Assembly (NCBI RefSeq): GCF_014041935.1
Contig: NZ_CP059491.1
Coordinates: forward strand, 744,001-808,000
Length of the DNA: 64,000 nt
Direction: 5' to 3'
Source: Gordonia jinghuaiqii
GTDB taxonomy: Bacteria; Actinomycetota; Actinomycetes; Mycobacteriales; Mycobacteriaceae
In this document: in pieces, positions 41,901-50,427 of the stretch
How the letters are laid out: each line of letters opens with the position of its first letter
How positions within the stretch are numbered: the first letter of the stretch is position 1
Made by a program: the position numbers and the translations under genes
Notes under the pieces: model-generated
Told to the model about the DNA's origin: nothing
Seen by the model: the letters and a program-made list of their open reading frames with translations, nothing else
Database searches by the model: none

Positions 41901-43523
41901 GTGGACCAGAACGAACCCGACGCCCCGATCCTCGAACCCGGTACCCCGACCGTCGAAGTCGGGGGCCCCCTCGCCCGTACGGCCGTCGGCACCTTTCGCG
42001 GCACCGCGGGCGAACGTGCCGATGTCTGGCGCGGCATCCGGTACGCGCAGGCTCCGGTCGGTGATCTGCGCTGGCGCCGGGCGGTCCCCGTGCCCGCGGC
42101 CGACGATGTCCGGGGCGGCGACGGGATCGTCGACGCCCTGACGTTCGGTCCGGTGTGCCCGCAGGAACTCAACCCCGCGATCAAGCTCGGTCCCGATGCC
42201 GTGATGGACGAGGACTGCCTGTTCCTCAACGTGTGGACACCGCCCGGGGCATCCGAACACGCCAGAGACGCCGTCGGTCTGCCGGTCATGGTGTGGTTGC
42301 ACGGCGGCGCGTACGTGCTCGGGTCCGGGTGCCAGCCGTTCTACGACGGCGAGAACCTCGCCGCGACCGGCGATGTGGTCGTCGTGACGCTCAACTACCG
42401 GCTCGGTGTGCTCGGTTTCGCCGATCTCTCCTCGATCGATCCCCGCTTCGAGTCGAACGTGGGACTCAGCGATGTGCTCGCCGCCCTGCGCTGGGTGCGC
42501 GATCACATCGCCGCATTCGGCGGCGCGCCCGAGCGGGTCACGGTGTTCGGGGAGTCGGCGGGTGCCGGGCTGGTGACCGCGCTGCTGACGATGCCGGTCG
42601 CGGAGGGGCTCTTCGGCCGCGCGATCGCGCAGAGCTCGCCGGTGACCTCGATGTACGGCGCCGACCGCGCCGCCCGGGTGGCCGAGCGACTCCTCGCGGC
42701 CGCGGGCATCCACCGGGCCGATGCCGTGCGTGGTCTCGAATCCCTCGATGCCGCAACATGTGCCACGTTGACGTCGACTCTGTTCGCCGAAATCCCCACC
42801 GAGACACCGGGAACCATAGCTTTCGCGCCGGTCGTCGACGGAGATCTGCTACCCGAGTACCCCCTCGACGTCTACCGCGAAGGCCGTGCGCTGCCGGTGC
42901 CGTTGATCATCGGGACCAACCGCGACGAGGCGAACCTCTTCAAGTACATGAAGTCCCCGCTGATGCCGATCACCACCTCCGACATCGAGCGCATGTTCGC
43001 CGGTATGGCCAAGGAGTATCCCGAGGTGAAGATTCCGGAACGCGCGCAGGTGCTCTCGGCGTACTCGGGTCTGCGTCCCAAGGTCACCGGACTCGGGGTG
43101 GCGCGCGATGTCGCCTTCCGGATGCCGACCCTGTGGCTCGCGCAGGCGCAGGCACGGCATGCGCCGGTCTACGTCTACCGATACGACTGGACCACGCGGA
43201 TGTTCCGTCTTCTGGGACTCGGCGCCGCGCACGCCACCGAGGTGCCCTACGTGTGGGGCAATCTCGGGTCGGGGTCCCGCGACATCACGTTCCTGCTCGG
43301 CGGACGCAAACACGGAGAAGTGGTGTCGGAGCGGATGATGCGTCGGTGGACCGCCTTCGCGCACGGCCAGGGGCCCGACGCCGGTTCGCTCGGTGACCGG
43401 TGGCCCACGTATGACACCGGCAACCGCCCGGTGCTCCTCATCGATGCCGAGGATCGCGTGGTGGAGAACCTCGACGGTGATCTGTGGGAGGCGTGGGGCG
43501 AGGAGGTTCTGGGTTTCCGGTGA
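41901..43523 (+). CDS. type B carboxylesterase
   Basis: A 540-aa esterase of the carboxylesterase B/acetylcholinesterase fold. WRGIRYAQAPVGDLRWR and EDCLFLNVWTP are N-terminal signatures, HGGAYVLGSG is the oxyanion hole, GESAGAG carries nucleophile Ser219, and a Glu/His pair is expected in the C-terminal half (TEVPYVWGNLG follows AHA). No signal peptide, so probably cytoplasmic. GTG 41901 follows GGGAGGATGGG. It hydrolyses carboxylic esters; substrate not readable. Confidence 0.92.
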   Translation: MDQNEPDAPILEPGTPTVEVGGPLARTAVGTFRGTAGERADVWRGIRYAQAPVGDLRWRRAVPVPAADDVRGGDGIVDALTFGPVCPQELNPAIKLGPDAVMDEDCLFLNVWTPPGASEHARDAVGLPVMVWLHGGAYVLGSGCQPFYDGENLAATGDVVVVTLNYRLGVLGFADLSSIDPRFESNVGLSDVLAALRWVRDHIAAFGGAPERVTVFGESAGAGLVTALLTMPVAEGLFGRAIAQSSPVTSMYGADRAARVAERLLAAAGIHRADAVRGLESLDAATCATLTSTLFAEIPTETPGTIAFAPVVDGDLLPEYPLDVYREGRALPVPLIIGTNRDEANLFKYMKSPLMPITTSDIERMFAGMAKEYPEVKIPERAQVLSAYSGLRPKVTGLGVARDVAFRMPTLWLAQAQARHAPVYVYRYDWTTRMFRLLGLGAAHATEVPYVWGNLGSGSRDITFLLGGRKHGEVVSERMMRRWTAFAHGQGPDAGSLGDRWPTYDTGNRPVLLIDAEDRVVENLDGDLWEAWGEEVLGFR

Positions 43524-43564
43524 CGCGACCGGCGAAACGCATGACGTCATCCACAATTGGCGCG

Positions 43565-44779
43565 GTGACCCCACGACCCGCCATCACCGACGCCGAGCGC
43601 CGGTCCCGGCTCATGCGCCGCACACACCTCGACGCAGGCTTCCGTGCGGCCTCGGCCGTCGAGGTCGCCTCGACACTGGTCGGATTGCACTCCACCACCC
43701 CCTCGACCGTCTACCTGTCCGCATGGGCACGCGTCGGTTCGGGGACGGGGTTCGAGCGCACGGATCTCGACGCCGCTCTCTACGACGATCGGTCCCTCGT
43801 CAAACACCTCGCGATGCGTCGGACGCTGTTCGCGTTCCCCCGGGACATCCTCGCCGAGGCGGTCGGGGCGCTGGGCCCCCGGATCTCGGCGTCGGAACGC
43901 ACCAACATGCTCCGCGATCTGCGGCGCAGCCCCGACTTCGACGACCCGGAGGGCTGGATCGAGACCGCCCGCGCCGCCGTCCTCGCCGAACTCGCCAACG
44001 GCGACTCCCTGACGTCCACCGAACTGCGGCAGCGGCTGCCGGCACTCGACGGATACTTCACCCACGGCGAAGGCACGGCGTGGGCCGGTCGCGCCCCGAT
44101 CGGACCGCGCGTGCTGAACATGCTCGACGCCGCGGGTGAGATCGTCCGCGGACCCAACCGGCTCGCCTGGCACCTGTCCCGGCCCGCGTGGACGTCGATG
44201 CCGCGATGGCTCGGTGAGTCGTTGCCCCCGATGACCGTCGCCGACGGGCACCGGGCCCTGATCGGGCGTTGGCTGCGCACCTACGGCCCGGGAACCGAGA
44301 CCGACCTGGTGTGGTGGCTCGGCTCCACCAAGACCGCGGTACGAGCAGCCCTTGCCGGCCTCGAGGCGGTCGCGGTGGACCTCGACGGCGGTGGCGTCGG
44401 CTATGTGCTGCCCGACGACCTTCCCGGCGACGCCGACGACACCGCGCCGCGCGAGGCGCAGGCGGCGCTGCTGCCCGAACTCGACCCGGTCACGATGGGC
44501 TACAAACAACGCGACTTCTATCTGGGCGGTCACGGCCCGCAGGTGTTCGACACCACGGGAAACGGAGGTCAGACCGCGTGGTGGGACGGCCGGATCGTCG
44601 GCGGGTGGTACCGCCGTGCCGACGGGTCGGTCACCGTGCACCCGCTCGAAAGCCTGCCCCGCGACGCCCGCCGGGCGCTCGACGCCCGGGCCGAGGAGCT
44701 CGCCGGCTGGCTCGGCGACGAGCCGCTGAAGACCGGGTACCCGGCTCCGTATGCGCGGGGGACTCTCCACGGGCGATGA
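43565..44779 (+). CDS. winged-helix DNA-binding domain protein (HTH_42/AlkZ-like)
   Basis: A 404-aa protein of the HTH_42 family (related to the DNA glycosylases AlkZ/YcaQ). AERRSRLMRRTHL, LVGLHSTTPSTVYLSAWAR and RTLFAFPRD are the family start blocks; LLPELDPVTMGYKQRDFYL and VGGWYRRADGSV come near the end. AlkZ unhooks interstrand cross-links using a QxQ or QxD motif that I do not find, so a glycosylase role is uncertain. GTG 43565 has CACAAT (43552-43557) 7 nt before it; ATG 43541 is the alternative. Overlap with the previous gene is avoided either way. Confidence 0.82.
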   Translation: MTPRPAITDAERRSRLMRRTHLDAGFRAASAVEVASTLVGLHSTTPSTVYLSAWARVGSGTGFERTDLDAALYDDRSLVKHLAMRRTLFAFPRDILAEAVGALGPRISASERTNMLRDLRRSPDFDDPEGWIETARAAVLAELANGDSLTSTELRQRLPALDGYFTHGEGTAWAGRAPIGPRVLNMLDAAGEIVRGPNRLAWHLSRPAWTSMPRWLGESLPPMTVADGHRALIGRWLRTYGPGTETDLVWWLGSTKTAVRAALAGLEAVAVDLDGGGVGYVLPDDLPGDADDTAPREAQAALLPELDPVTMGYKQRDFYLGGHGPQVFDTTGNGGQTAWWDGRIVGGWYRRADGSVTVHPLESLPRDARRALDARAEELAGWLGDEPLKTGYPAPYARGTLHGR

Positions 44780-44861
44780 CTTCGGGGCCCGGGCGCGGTC
44801 TGACTCTTCAGGGAACTGCCATGCCCGCGCCAGCCATGTCACCGCCAGGAGAGGGCCCGTC

Positions 44862-45548
44862 ATGAGCCAACCGAAACCACCCGTCGTCGATTCGCAGACC
44901 TGGGCGGCCGCCCTGGCCGAACTGCGCACCAGAGAGAAGGCGGCGACCCGGGAGCTCGACGCCGTCGCCGCGCAGCGCCGTCGGTTGCCGATGGTCGAGC
45001 TGGAGGGCCATGTACTCACCGGACCCGACGGCCCCATCCGCTTCGTCGACATCTTCGACGGCCACCGGCAGCTGATCGTCTACAACCACATGTGGACCGA
45101 CGGTGCGCAGTTCCAATGTCCCGGCTGCACCGGATTCACCACCCAGTTCAGCCGGCTGGACTACCTCGGCGACTACGACGCCCGCTTCGTCGTCGTCACG
45201 CCCGGCCCCATCGAGGAGGCGCTGGCCTACCGGCGCCGCGTCGGCAACCGCATGGACTGGTACTCCTCGGCGGGGACGACGTTCTCCGCGGACGTCGACG
45301 CCGCACCGGGCGAGGGCTTCGCGGTCAACGTCTTCCTTCGCGACGGCGATACGGCCTACCGGACCTGGCACACGACCGGCCGCGGCGTCGAACAGCTCGG
45401 GTTCACCTTCGGGTTGCTCGACGCACTGCCCTACGGGCGTCAGGAGGAGTGGCAGGACTCGCCCGAGGGCTGGCCACAACGCCCGACCTACTCCGGCTGG
45501 CGCGACTCGGAGACGATCGCCGCTGCCTACGGAGATCCGGCATGGTGA
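44862..45548 (+). CDS. DUF899 thioredoxin-like protein
   Basis: A 228-aa protein of the DUF899 family (TREKAATRELDAVAAQRRRL; LIVYNHMWTDGAQFQCPGCT; NVFLRDGDTAYRTWHTTGRG). CPGC resembles a thioredoxin dithiol, though the family reaction is not established. ATG 44862 follows AGGAGAGGG. The 82-nt gap after the winged-helix gene has no clear promoter, so they may be co-transcribed. Confidence 0.87.
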   Translation: MSQPKPPVVDSQTWAAALAELRTREKAATRELDAVAAQRRRLPMVELEGHVLTGPDGPIRFVDIFDGHRQLIVYNHMWTDGAQFQCPGCTGFTTQFSRLDYLGDYDARFVVVTPGPIEEALAYRRRVGNRMDWYSSAGTTFSADVDAAPGEGFAVNVFLRDGDTAYRTWHTTGRGVEQLGFTFGLLDALPYGRQEEWQDSPEGWPQRPTYSGWRDSETIAAAYGDPAW

Positions 45549-45638
45549 CCGCAGCTGGAATCCCCGCAGGTCAGACTTCACAGGAATCCCCCAGCCAGAT
45601 GCCAGACACATACCAGGTCGCCCTGGGAACATGGTGGG

Positions 45639-46361
45639 GTGAGTGAACCGGCGAATCAGAACGGCACACGCGGGGCGAAGGTCCTGGTGGTCGACGACGA
45701 GGAGAACATCCGTCAGCTGCTGTCGGTGTCGTTGAAGTTCCAGGGCTACGAGGTCGAGACCGCCGCCGACGGCCCCGCGGCCATCGACCGGTGTCGCAGC
45801 TTCAAACCCGATGTCCTGGTCCTCGACGTGATGATGCCGGGCATGGACGGTTTCGGATTGCTCCGCCGGTTGCGTGCCGACGGGGTCGAGGCGCCCGCGC
45901 TGTTCCTCACCGCGCGCGACTCGGTGGAGGACAAGGTCAACGGCCTCACCATCGGCGGTGACGACTACGTCACCAAACCGTTCAGTCTCGAAGAGGTGGT
46001 CGCCCGAATACAGGCATTGTTGCGGCGCAGTGGTTTCGGTGAGAAGGAACGGACGTCGTCACGGATCACCTTCGCCGACATCGAACTCGACGACGAGACC
46101 CATGAGGTGTTCAAGGCCGGCAAGCTGGTGCCTCTTTCGCCCACCGAGTTCACCCTCCTGCGCTACTTCATGGTCAACGCCGGCACGGTCCTGTCCAAAC
46201 CCCGCATCCTCGACCATGTCTGGAACTACGACTTCGGCGGCGACGTGAACGTCGTCGAATCGTATGTGTCCTACCTGCGGCGAAAGATCGACACCGGCGA
46301 AAAACGCCTGATCCACACTCTGCGGGGGGTCGGCTACGTGATGCGTGAGCCGCGTGACTGA
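45639..46361 (+). CDS. phoP: response regulator PhoP
   Basis: A 240-aa OmpR-family regulator. The receiver has the acidic pair VVDDEEN, phospho-acceptor D63 in VLDVMMPGMDG and K113 in DYVTKPFS. The winged-helix output domain (about 145-240) has SPTEFTLLRYF, GGDVNVVESYVSYLRRKI and LIHTLRGVGYVMREPR. Almost every block agrees with M. tuberculosis PhoP as I recall it, which controls lipid, pH and virulence genes. GTG 45639 is used; the ribosome-binding site is weak. phoR overlaps its 3' end. Confidence 0.95.
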   Translation: MSEPANQNGTRGAKVLVVDDEENIRQLLSVSLKFQGYEVETAADGPAAIDRCRSFKPDVLVLDVMMPGMDGFGLLRRLRADGVEAPALFLTARDSVEDKVNGLTIGGDDYVTKPFSLEEVVARIQALLRRSGFGEKERTSSRITFADIELDDETHEVFKAGKLVPLSPTEFTLLRYFMVNAGTVLSKPRILDHVWNYDFGGDVNVVESYVSYLRRKIDTGEKRLIHTLRGVGYVMREPRD

Positions 46362-47838
46362 CCACGACGACACCGCGGTGGACCGTCCCCGGCCGAACGC
46401 TCGTACACGTGGTGTCCCGCTACGGATCTCGCTGGTCCTGCTGACAGTGTTGCTGGTGGTCCTCGGTTTGCTCGCCTCCGGGGTGGCCGTCACCTCGTCG
46501 ATGCGGCAGGACCTGATCTCCCGTACCGACGAGGGCCTGATCGACGCGGCACGCACCTGGGCCGAGCCGCGCGGGCTCGCCGACGAGTCGCGTCCGGGGC
46601 CGCCCGGACCACGCCGCCCGCCGTCGCCCTACTACGTGGAGTCGGTGCTCGACGGGCCCGGCGGGGTGTCCACGTACTACGTCTACAACCAGTTCGACGA
46701 TACGCCCGACCTCGACGGACTCACCGGGGACGACGTCGGCCCGGTGACGGTGTCATCCGTCGAGTCCGGCGGGCCGTCATGGCGGGTCATCAAGCGCAGC
46801 AACAGTTCCGGCCAAACGGTGGTGGCCACGCCGATGTCCGACATCGACGACACGGTCAGCCGGCTGATCCGGCTGCAGCTCGCGATCGGCGCGATCGTGG
46901 TGCTGCTCATCGGTGTGCTCAGTTATCTGCTGGTGCGCAACAGCCTGCGCCCGCTGCGCAGGGTCGAGGAGACGGCGCACGCCATCGCCGACGGCAATCT
47001 CACGAGACGCGTTCCGCCTGCCCCGCCGAACACCGAGGTGGGGAGTCTGTCGAACTCGCTGAACCGGATGCTCGGCCAGATCCAGCAGGCATTCGCCTCC
47101 ACCGCTGCCTCCGAACAACAGGCGCGGGCCTCCGAGGAGAGGATGCGACGCTTGGTCGCCGACGCCGGCCACGAACTGCGCACTCCGTTGACCTCGATCA
47201 AGGGTTTCGCCGAATTGTATTCGCAGGGAGGGGTTTCCGACGTCGCCGATGCCATGCGCCGCATCAACGAGGAGGCCAACCGGATGAATCTGCTGGTCGA
47301 GGACCTGTTGATGCTCGCGCGTCTCGACGCCCAGCGTCCCCTCGGCACCGCACCGGTCGACATGCTCGGTCTTGCCGCCGACGCCGTCAGCGATGCACGC
47401 GTGACCGCACCCGGCCGCGACATCCGGCTCGAGGTGGTCGCCGGTGAGCGTCCGCCGGTCGTCTCCGGTGACGCGCCACGTCTGGTGCAGGTCCTGCGCA
47501 ACCTCATCGGGAATGCGGTGAACCATACGCCCGACGACGCGTCGATCACCGTCGGCGTGGCCGTCGAGGACGGCCCCGGCGACCGGGGCGAGGTGGTGCT
47601 GACCGTCGCCGACACCGGTCCCGGGCTGACTCCCGAGGATGCCGAGCACGTCTTCGAACGGTTCTACCGCGGTGAGAAGTCACGTCATCGGGGCGCCGGT
47701 GGCGGCAACGGACTCGGCTTGTCGATCGTGGCGGCACTGGTGGCTGCCCACGGCGGGCGCGTCGGCGTCGACACGAGTCCCGGTGCGGGCGCCACCTTCT
47801 GGGTCCGTCTGCCGCTGGCGGACCCCGGCGCGGGTTGA
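46345..47838 (+). CDS. phoR: sensor histidine kinase PhoR
   Basis: A 497-aa membrane kinase: TM1 about residues 27-50, an extracytoplasmic loop of about 120 residues rich in Pro and Tyr, TM2 about 178-198, HAMP, a HisKA domain with phospho-acceptor H276 in AGHELRTPLTS, and an ATPase domain with NLIGNAVNHTPDD, DTGPGL and GNGLGLSIV. It phosphorylates PhoP. GTG 46345 gives a 17-nt overlap with phoP; GTG 46354 (8-nt overlap) is equally possible. Confidence 0.95.
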   Translation: MSRVTDHDDTAVDRPRPNARTRGVPLRISLVLLTVLLVVLGLLASGVAVTSSMRQDLISRTDEGLIDAARTWAEPRGLADESRPGPPGPRRPPSPYYVESVLDGPGGVSTYYVYNQFDDTPDLDGLTGDDVGPVTVSSVESGGPSWRVIKRSNSSGQTVVATPMSDIDDTVSRLIRLQLAIGAIVVLLIGVLSYLLVRNSLRPLRRVEETAHAIADGNLTRRVPPAPPNTEVGSLSNSLNRMLGQIQQAFASTAASEQQARASEERMRRLVADAGHELRTPLTSIKGFAELYSQGGVSDVADAMRRINEEANRMNLLVEDLLMLARLDAQRPLGTAPVDMLGLAADAVSDARVTAPGRDIRLEVVAGERPPVVSGDAPRLVQVLRNLIGNAVNHTPDDASITVGVAVEDGPGDRGEVVLTVADTGPGLTPEDAEHVFERFYRGEKSRHRGAGGGNGLGLSIVAALVAAHGGRVGVDTSPGAGATFWVRLPLADPGAG

Positions 47839-47901
47839 GCGCTATCTCCGCTCATCGAGCCGTCGACACCACCGGTGACCTGGCGCACCCGCCACCAGGT
47901 G

Positions 47902-48744
47902 TCAGTCGATGAGCCGCCGCAACTTCGCGAACTCGGTGACATCCGCGCGGAAACGGTCCAGACCGACGAGTGTGTACATGCCGTCGATCTGGCGCGTGAC
48001 CCAGAGTTGGTGGATGCGGCGAAGGTCGGCCTGGCGTGATTTCCAGCCGATCCCGTCGATGACCGCGAGTACGAGCTGGGTGGGGAGTCGGACCTCGGCC
48101 ATTTCCTCGATCTCACGCACCGCGTCGGTGAGCTTGGACCCGGTCGAATCGAAACCTTTTGCCGCGACGACGATGTCGGCGGTTCCCGGATCGCCGACGA
48201 TCAGGTCGGCGGGTGCGGTGCGGCCGTTGCGGCCGACGAAGCGTGAGCGCGTGACGTAGTCGAGTCCGATGTCGCGCGCGATGTCCTCGATCTCGTCCTC
48301 GATGCGGCGGCCCGACGCCCCCGCCCGCGTCGCGGTGGCCCGGGTCCCGGCGCGCGCCACCAGGATGTCGGCGAAGGTGAAGGTTCGGCTCAGCTGGGTG
48401 CGCAGCATCCGGACGAGGTCGAATTCGGTGTCGAGCCAGGTCACCAGCTCGACGGGCTGAGTGCGCGCCAGGCTCTGCCAGCCGCTGGTGTCGAATCTGT
48501 CGCGAAGTGCGTTCTTCAGCTTCTCCTGGGACAGTCCGACCGCGAGGCCGAGGACCGGGACGTCGGCGGGGTTGTCGCGGACCCAGGCGGCCAGGCCGGT
48601 GATGTCGGTGTCGAGGAGTCCGCCGAGGCGGGCGGTGGCCTCGACGATGCGTTCTGCCTCCGGCGTCGACGCTGTCGGGTCGACGTGAGAGGACAACCGT
48701 CCCAACGACTTCAGGTAATCGTCGAAGTCAACTGCGGTGCTCAT
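47902..48744 (-). CDS. probable type II restriction endonuclease (DpnII-like)
   Basis: A 280-aa protein recognised by VAAKGFDSTGSKLTDAVREI, EVRLPTQLVLAVIDGIGWKS and RRIHQLWVTRQIDGMYTL, typical of DpnII-type endonucleases. A PD-(D/E)xK nuclease core can be sketched as D180 (PADLIV) and K196, but position 194, where Glu or Asp is usual, is Ala. Start ATG 48744. The adenine methyltransferase lies 23 nt upstream on the same strand, the normal layout of a restriction-modification pair. Recognition site unknown; GATC is only a family precedent. Confidence 0.7.
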   Translation of the reverse strand: MSTAVDFDDYLKSLGRLSSHVDPTASTPEAERIVEATARLGGLLDTDITGLAAWVRDNPADVPVLGLAVGLSQEKLKNALRDRFDTSGWQSLARTQPVELVTWLDTEFDLVRMLRTQLSRTFTFADILVARAGTRATATRAGASGRRIEDEIEDIARDIGLDYVTRSRFVGRNGRTAPADLIVGDPGTADIVVAAKGFDSTGSKLTDAVREIEEMAEVRLPTQLVLAVIDGIGWKSRQADLRRIHQLWVTRQIDGMYTLVGLDRFRADVTEFAKLRRLID

Positions 48745-48767
48745 GTGTCTGTCGTGTCCCGCCCGTG

Positions 48768-49868
48768 TCAGTCCCGGCCGATGAACAGGAACTCGCTGAC
48801 GTCGCGGCGGGTGGCGGCGGCGTGCGTGCCGAAGCTGTACTTGTGGTCGATCGCGATCACCTCGACCGACGGCTTCACCTTGCCGAGCAGATCGACGATG
48901 CGGTCCTTGCCGGGCAACGCATTCGACGAGTACGACAGCACGATGGCCCCCGCATCCTCGAAGTGCTCGAACGTCCGCAGCAATGCGTCCTCGATGGTCC
49001 GCTTGTAGGCGAACGGGGTGAACCGTTTGGGCAGTTTCTTGGTCTTGGTGTTCTCCATGATGGTCATCCCGCGCCAGTAGGCGGACAGCCCCTCGAGGAA
49101 GTGGTAGCGCTTGATGTAGTCGTTGTCGTCCGTGGGTGGTGCGTACGGAGGATCGAGGTAGACGAGGTCGGGAGGCGCCGCCCACGGGATCTCGAGATCG
49201 AAGATGTCGCCCTGCGTGCTGCGGCTGTTGCGGGTATTGCTGAAGACCGTCGAGTTGTAGTCCGCGGCGGCCCGTAGCCGGAAGTGGTCGCGCAACGACA
49301 TGGTCAGATCCCGGCGGCCGTCGGCGTAGCGGGTGGAGTCGGTGAACGTGAACACCCCGCGCGGCTGTTTGCGCGCCGCGGACAGCACCAGCGCCGAGAT
49401 CGCGAGGTCGCGGCGGTAGCCGCGCAGCGCGTCGATGTGCGACCACGCCGAATCGAGGAATTCGCGGTCCTCGGCGGTGAAGTACAGGCCGTCGAAGGTG
49501 CGCGCGATGTAGTCGCGGTCGTCGGCGGGCGGGCCGCAGATCTCTTCGATGAGGTCGGGTTCGAGCCGGACACTGGAATTGGCCACCGACGCACGGGTGA
49601 TGATGTGCGGGAAGTTCAGGAAGTCGTTGCTGAGGACCTCGAAGCCCTGGGCCTTCAGCAGGTACGACACGACCCCCGAGCCGGAGAACGCATCGACCGC
49701 GGTGGACCCGCCGATGTCGGCGAAGGTGCGTTCGAGGTGGGGGAGGAGGCGGTACTTGGACCCCATGTACCGCAGCCGCGGAAAGCGCTGTGCGCGGGCG
49801 AGGACGTCGCTGGATCCGACAGCGGGTCGAACGCTGCGTCCCGGTCGGGATGATTCTGGCCCACTCAC
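48768..49868 (-). CDS. DNA adenine N6-methyltransferase (D12 class)
   Basis: A 366-aa protein of the Dam/DpnM type. YMGSKYRLLPHL at residue 34 starts the catalytic domain, VDAFSGSGVV (58-67) is motif I for SAM binding, and DPPY (239-242) in LVYLDPPYAPPTDD is the catalytic motif IV. It methylates adenine to protect host DNA from the adjacent endonuclease. The frame stays open upstream. GTG 49868 is chosen (GACTCT ends 7 nt before it); ATG 49952 is an alternative. Divergent from the HIT gene. Confidence 0.88.
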   Translation of the reverse strand: MSGPESSRPGRSVRPAVGSSDVLARAQRFPRLRYMGSKYRLLPHLERTFADIGGSTAVDAFSGSGVVSYLLKAQGFEVLSNDFLNFPHIITRASVANSSVRLEPDLIEEICGPPADDRDYIARTFDGLYFTAEDREFLDSAWSHIDALRGYRRDLAISALVLSAARKQPRGVFTFTDSTRYADGRRDLTMSLRDHFRLRAAADYNSTVFSNTRNSRSTQGDIFDLEIPWAAPPDLVYLDPPYAPPTDDNDYIKRYHFLEGLSAYWRGMTIMENTKTKKLPKRFTPFAYKRTIEDALLRTFEHFEDAGAIVLSYSSNALPGKDRIVDLLGKVKPSVEVIAIDHKYSFGTHAAATRRDVSEFLFIGRD

Positions 49869-49989
49869 ACCGAAAAGAGTCTCATGGACCCCCGACAGCT
49901 CTCGGGACAACACGGCCGGCTCCTGCGCCGACACCGCGCGGGTGTGCGGCATCACTCTGTGGAAGGGGTCAACATCTAGACTCGGGCGC

Positions 49990-50415
49990 ATGGCATCGGT
50001 CTTCAGCATGATCATCAACGGCGACATCCCCGGTCGGTTCGTCTGGAAGGACGGGTCGGCCGTCGCCTTCCTGACCATCGAGCCGGTCACCCCCGGCCAC
50101 GTGCTGGTGGTGCCGCGCGCTGAGGTCGACCACTGGGAGCAGATGGACAGCGCGGCGTTCGGGCACCTGACGTCGGTGGCACAGAACATCGGCCGCGCGG
50201 TCAAGGACGCCTTCGACGCGCCGCGCATGGGCCTGCTCATCGCCGGACTCGAGGTGCCTCATGTGCACCTGCACGTCTTCCCGGCACTGTCGATGGAGAC
50301 CTTCGACCTCGCCAACGCGAACAAGAACGCCGGTCCCGAGGAGCTCGACGCCGCGGCCGAGAAGATCCGCGGCAGCCTGCGGTCGCTGGGCTACGGCGAG
50401 TACGTCGCGGACTGA
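49990..50415 (+). CDS. HIT-family protein
   Basis: A 141-aa histidine-triad nucleotide-binding protein (HVHLHVF is the triad; ATMIINGDIP-like start as MASVFSMIINGDIP). HIT proteins hydrolyse nucleoside phosphoramidates or adenylates. Rv0759c stands next to phoPR in M. tuberculosis; here a restriction-modification pair intervenes. TAGACT (49977-49982) ends 7 nt before ATG 49990, a clear leaderless start. Confidence 0.93.
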   Translation: MASVFSMIINGDIPGRFVWKDGSAVAFLTIEPVTPGHVLVVPRAEVDHWEQMDSAAFGHLTSVAQNIGRAVKDAFDAPRMGLLIAGLEVPHVHLHVFPALSMETFDLANANKNAGPEELDAAAEKIRGSLRSLGYGEYVAD

Positions 50416-50427
50416 CCTCTCGTCACC

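Noticed and set aside
45577..45583. PhoP box before phoP (TTCACAG)
   Set aside because: Only one half-site is present; the second repeat at the expected spacing does not match.
47902..49868. GATC avoidance as evidence of the restriction specificity
   Set aside because: GATC is frequent throughout the window, so no avoidance can be inferred and the recognition sequence stays open.
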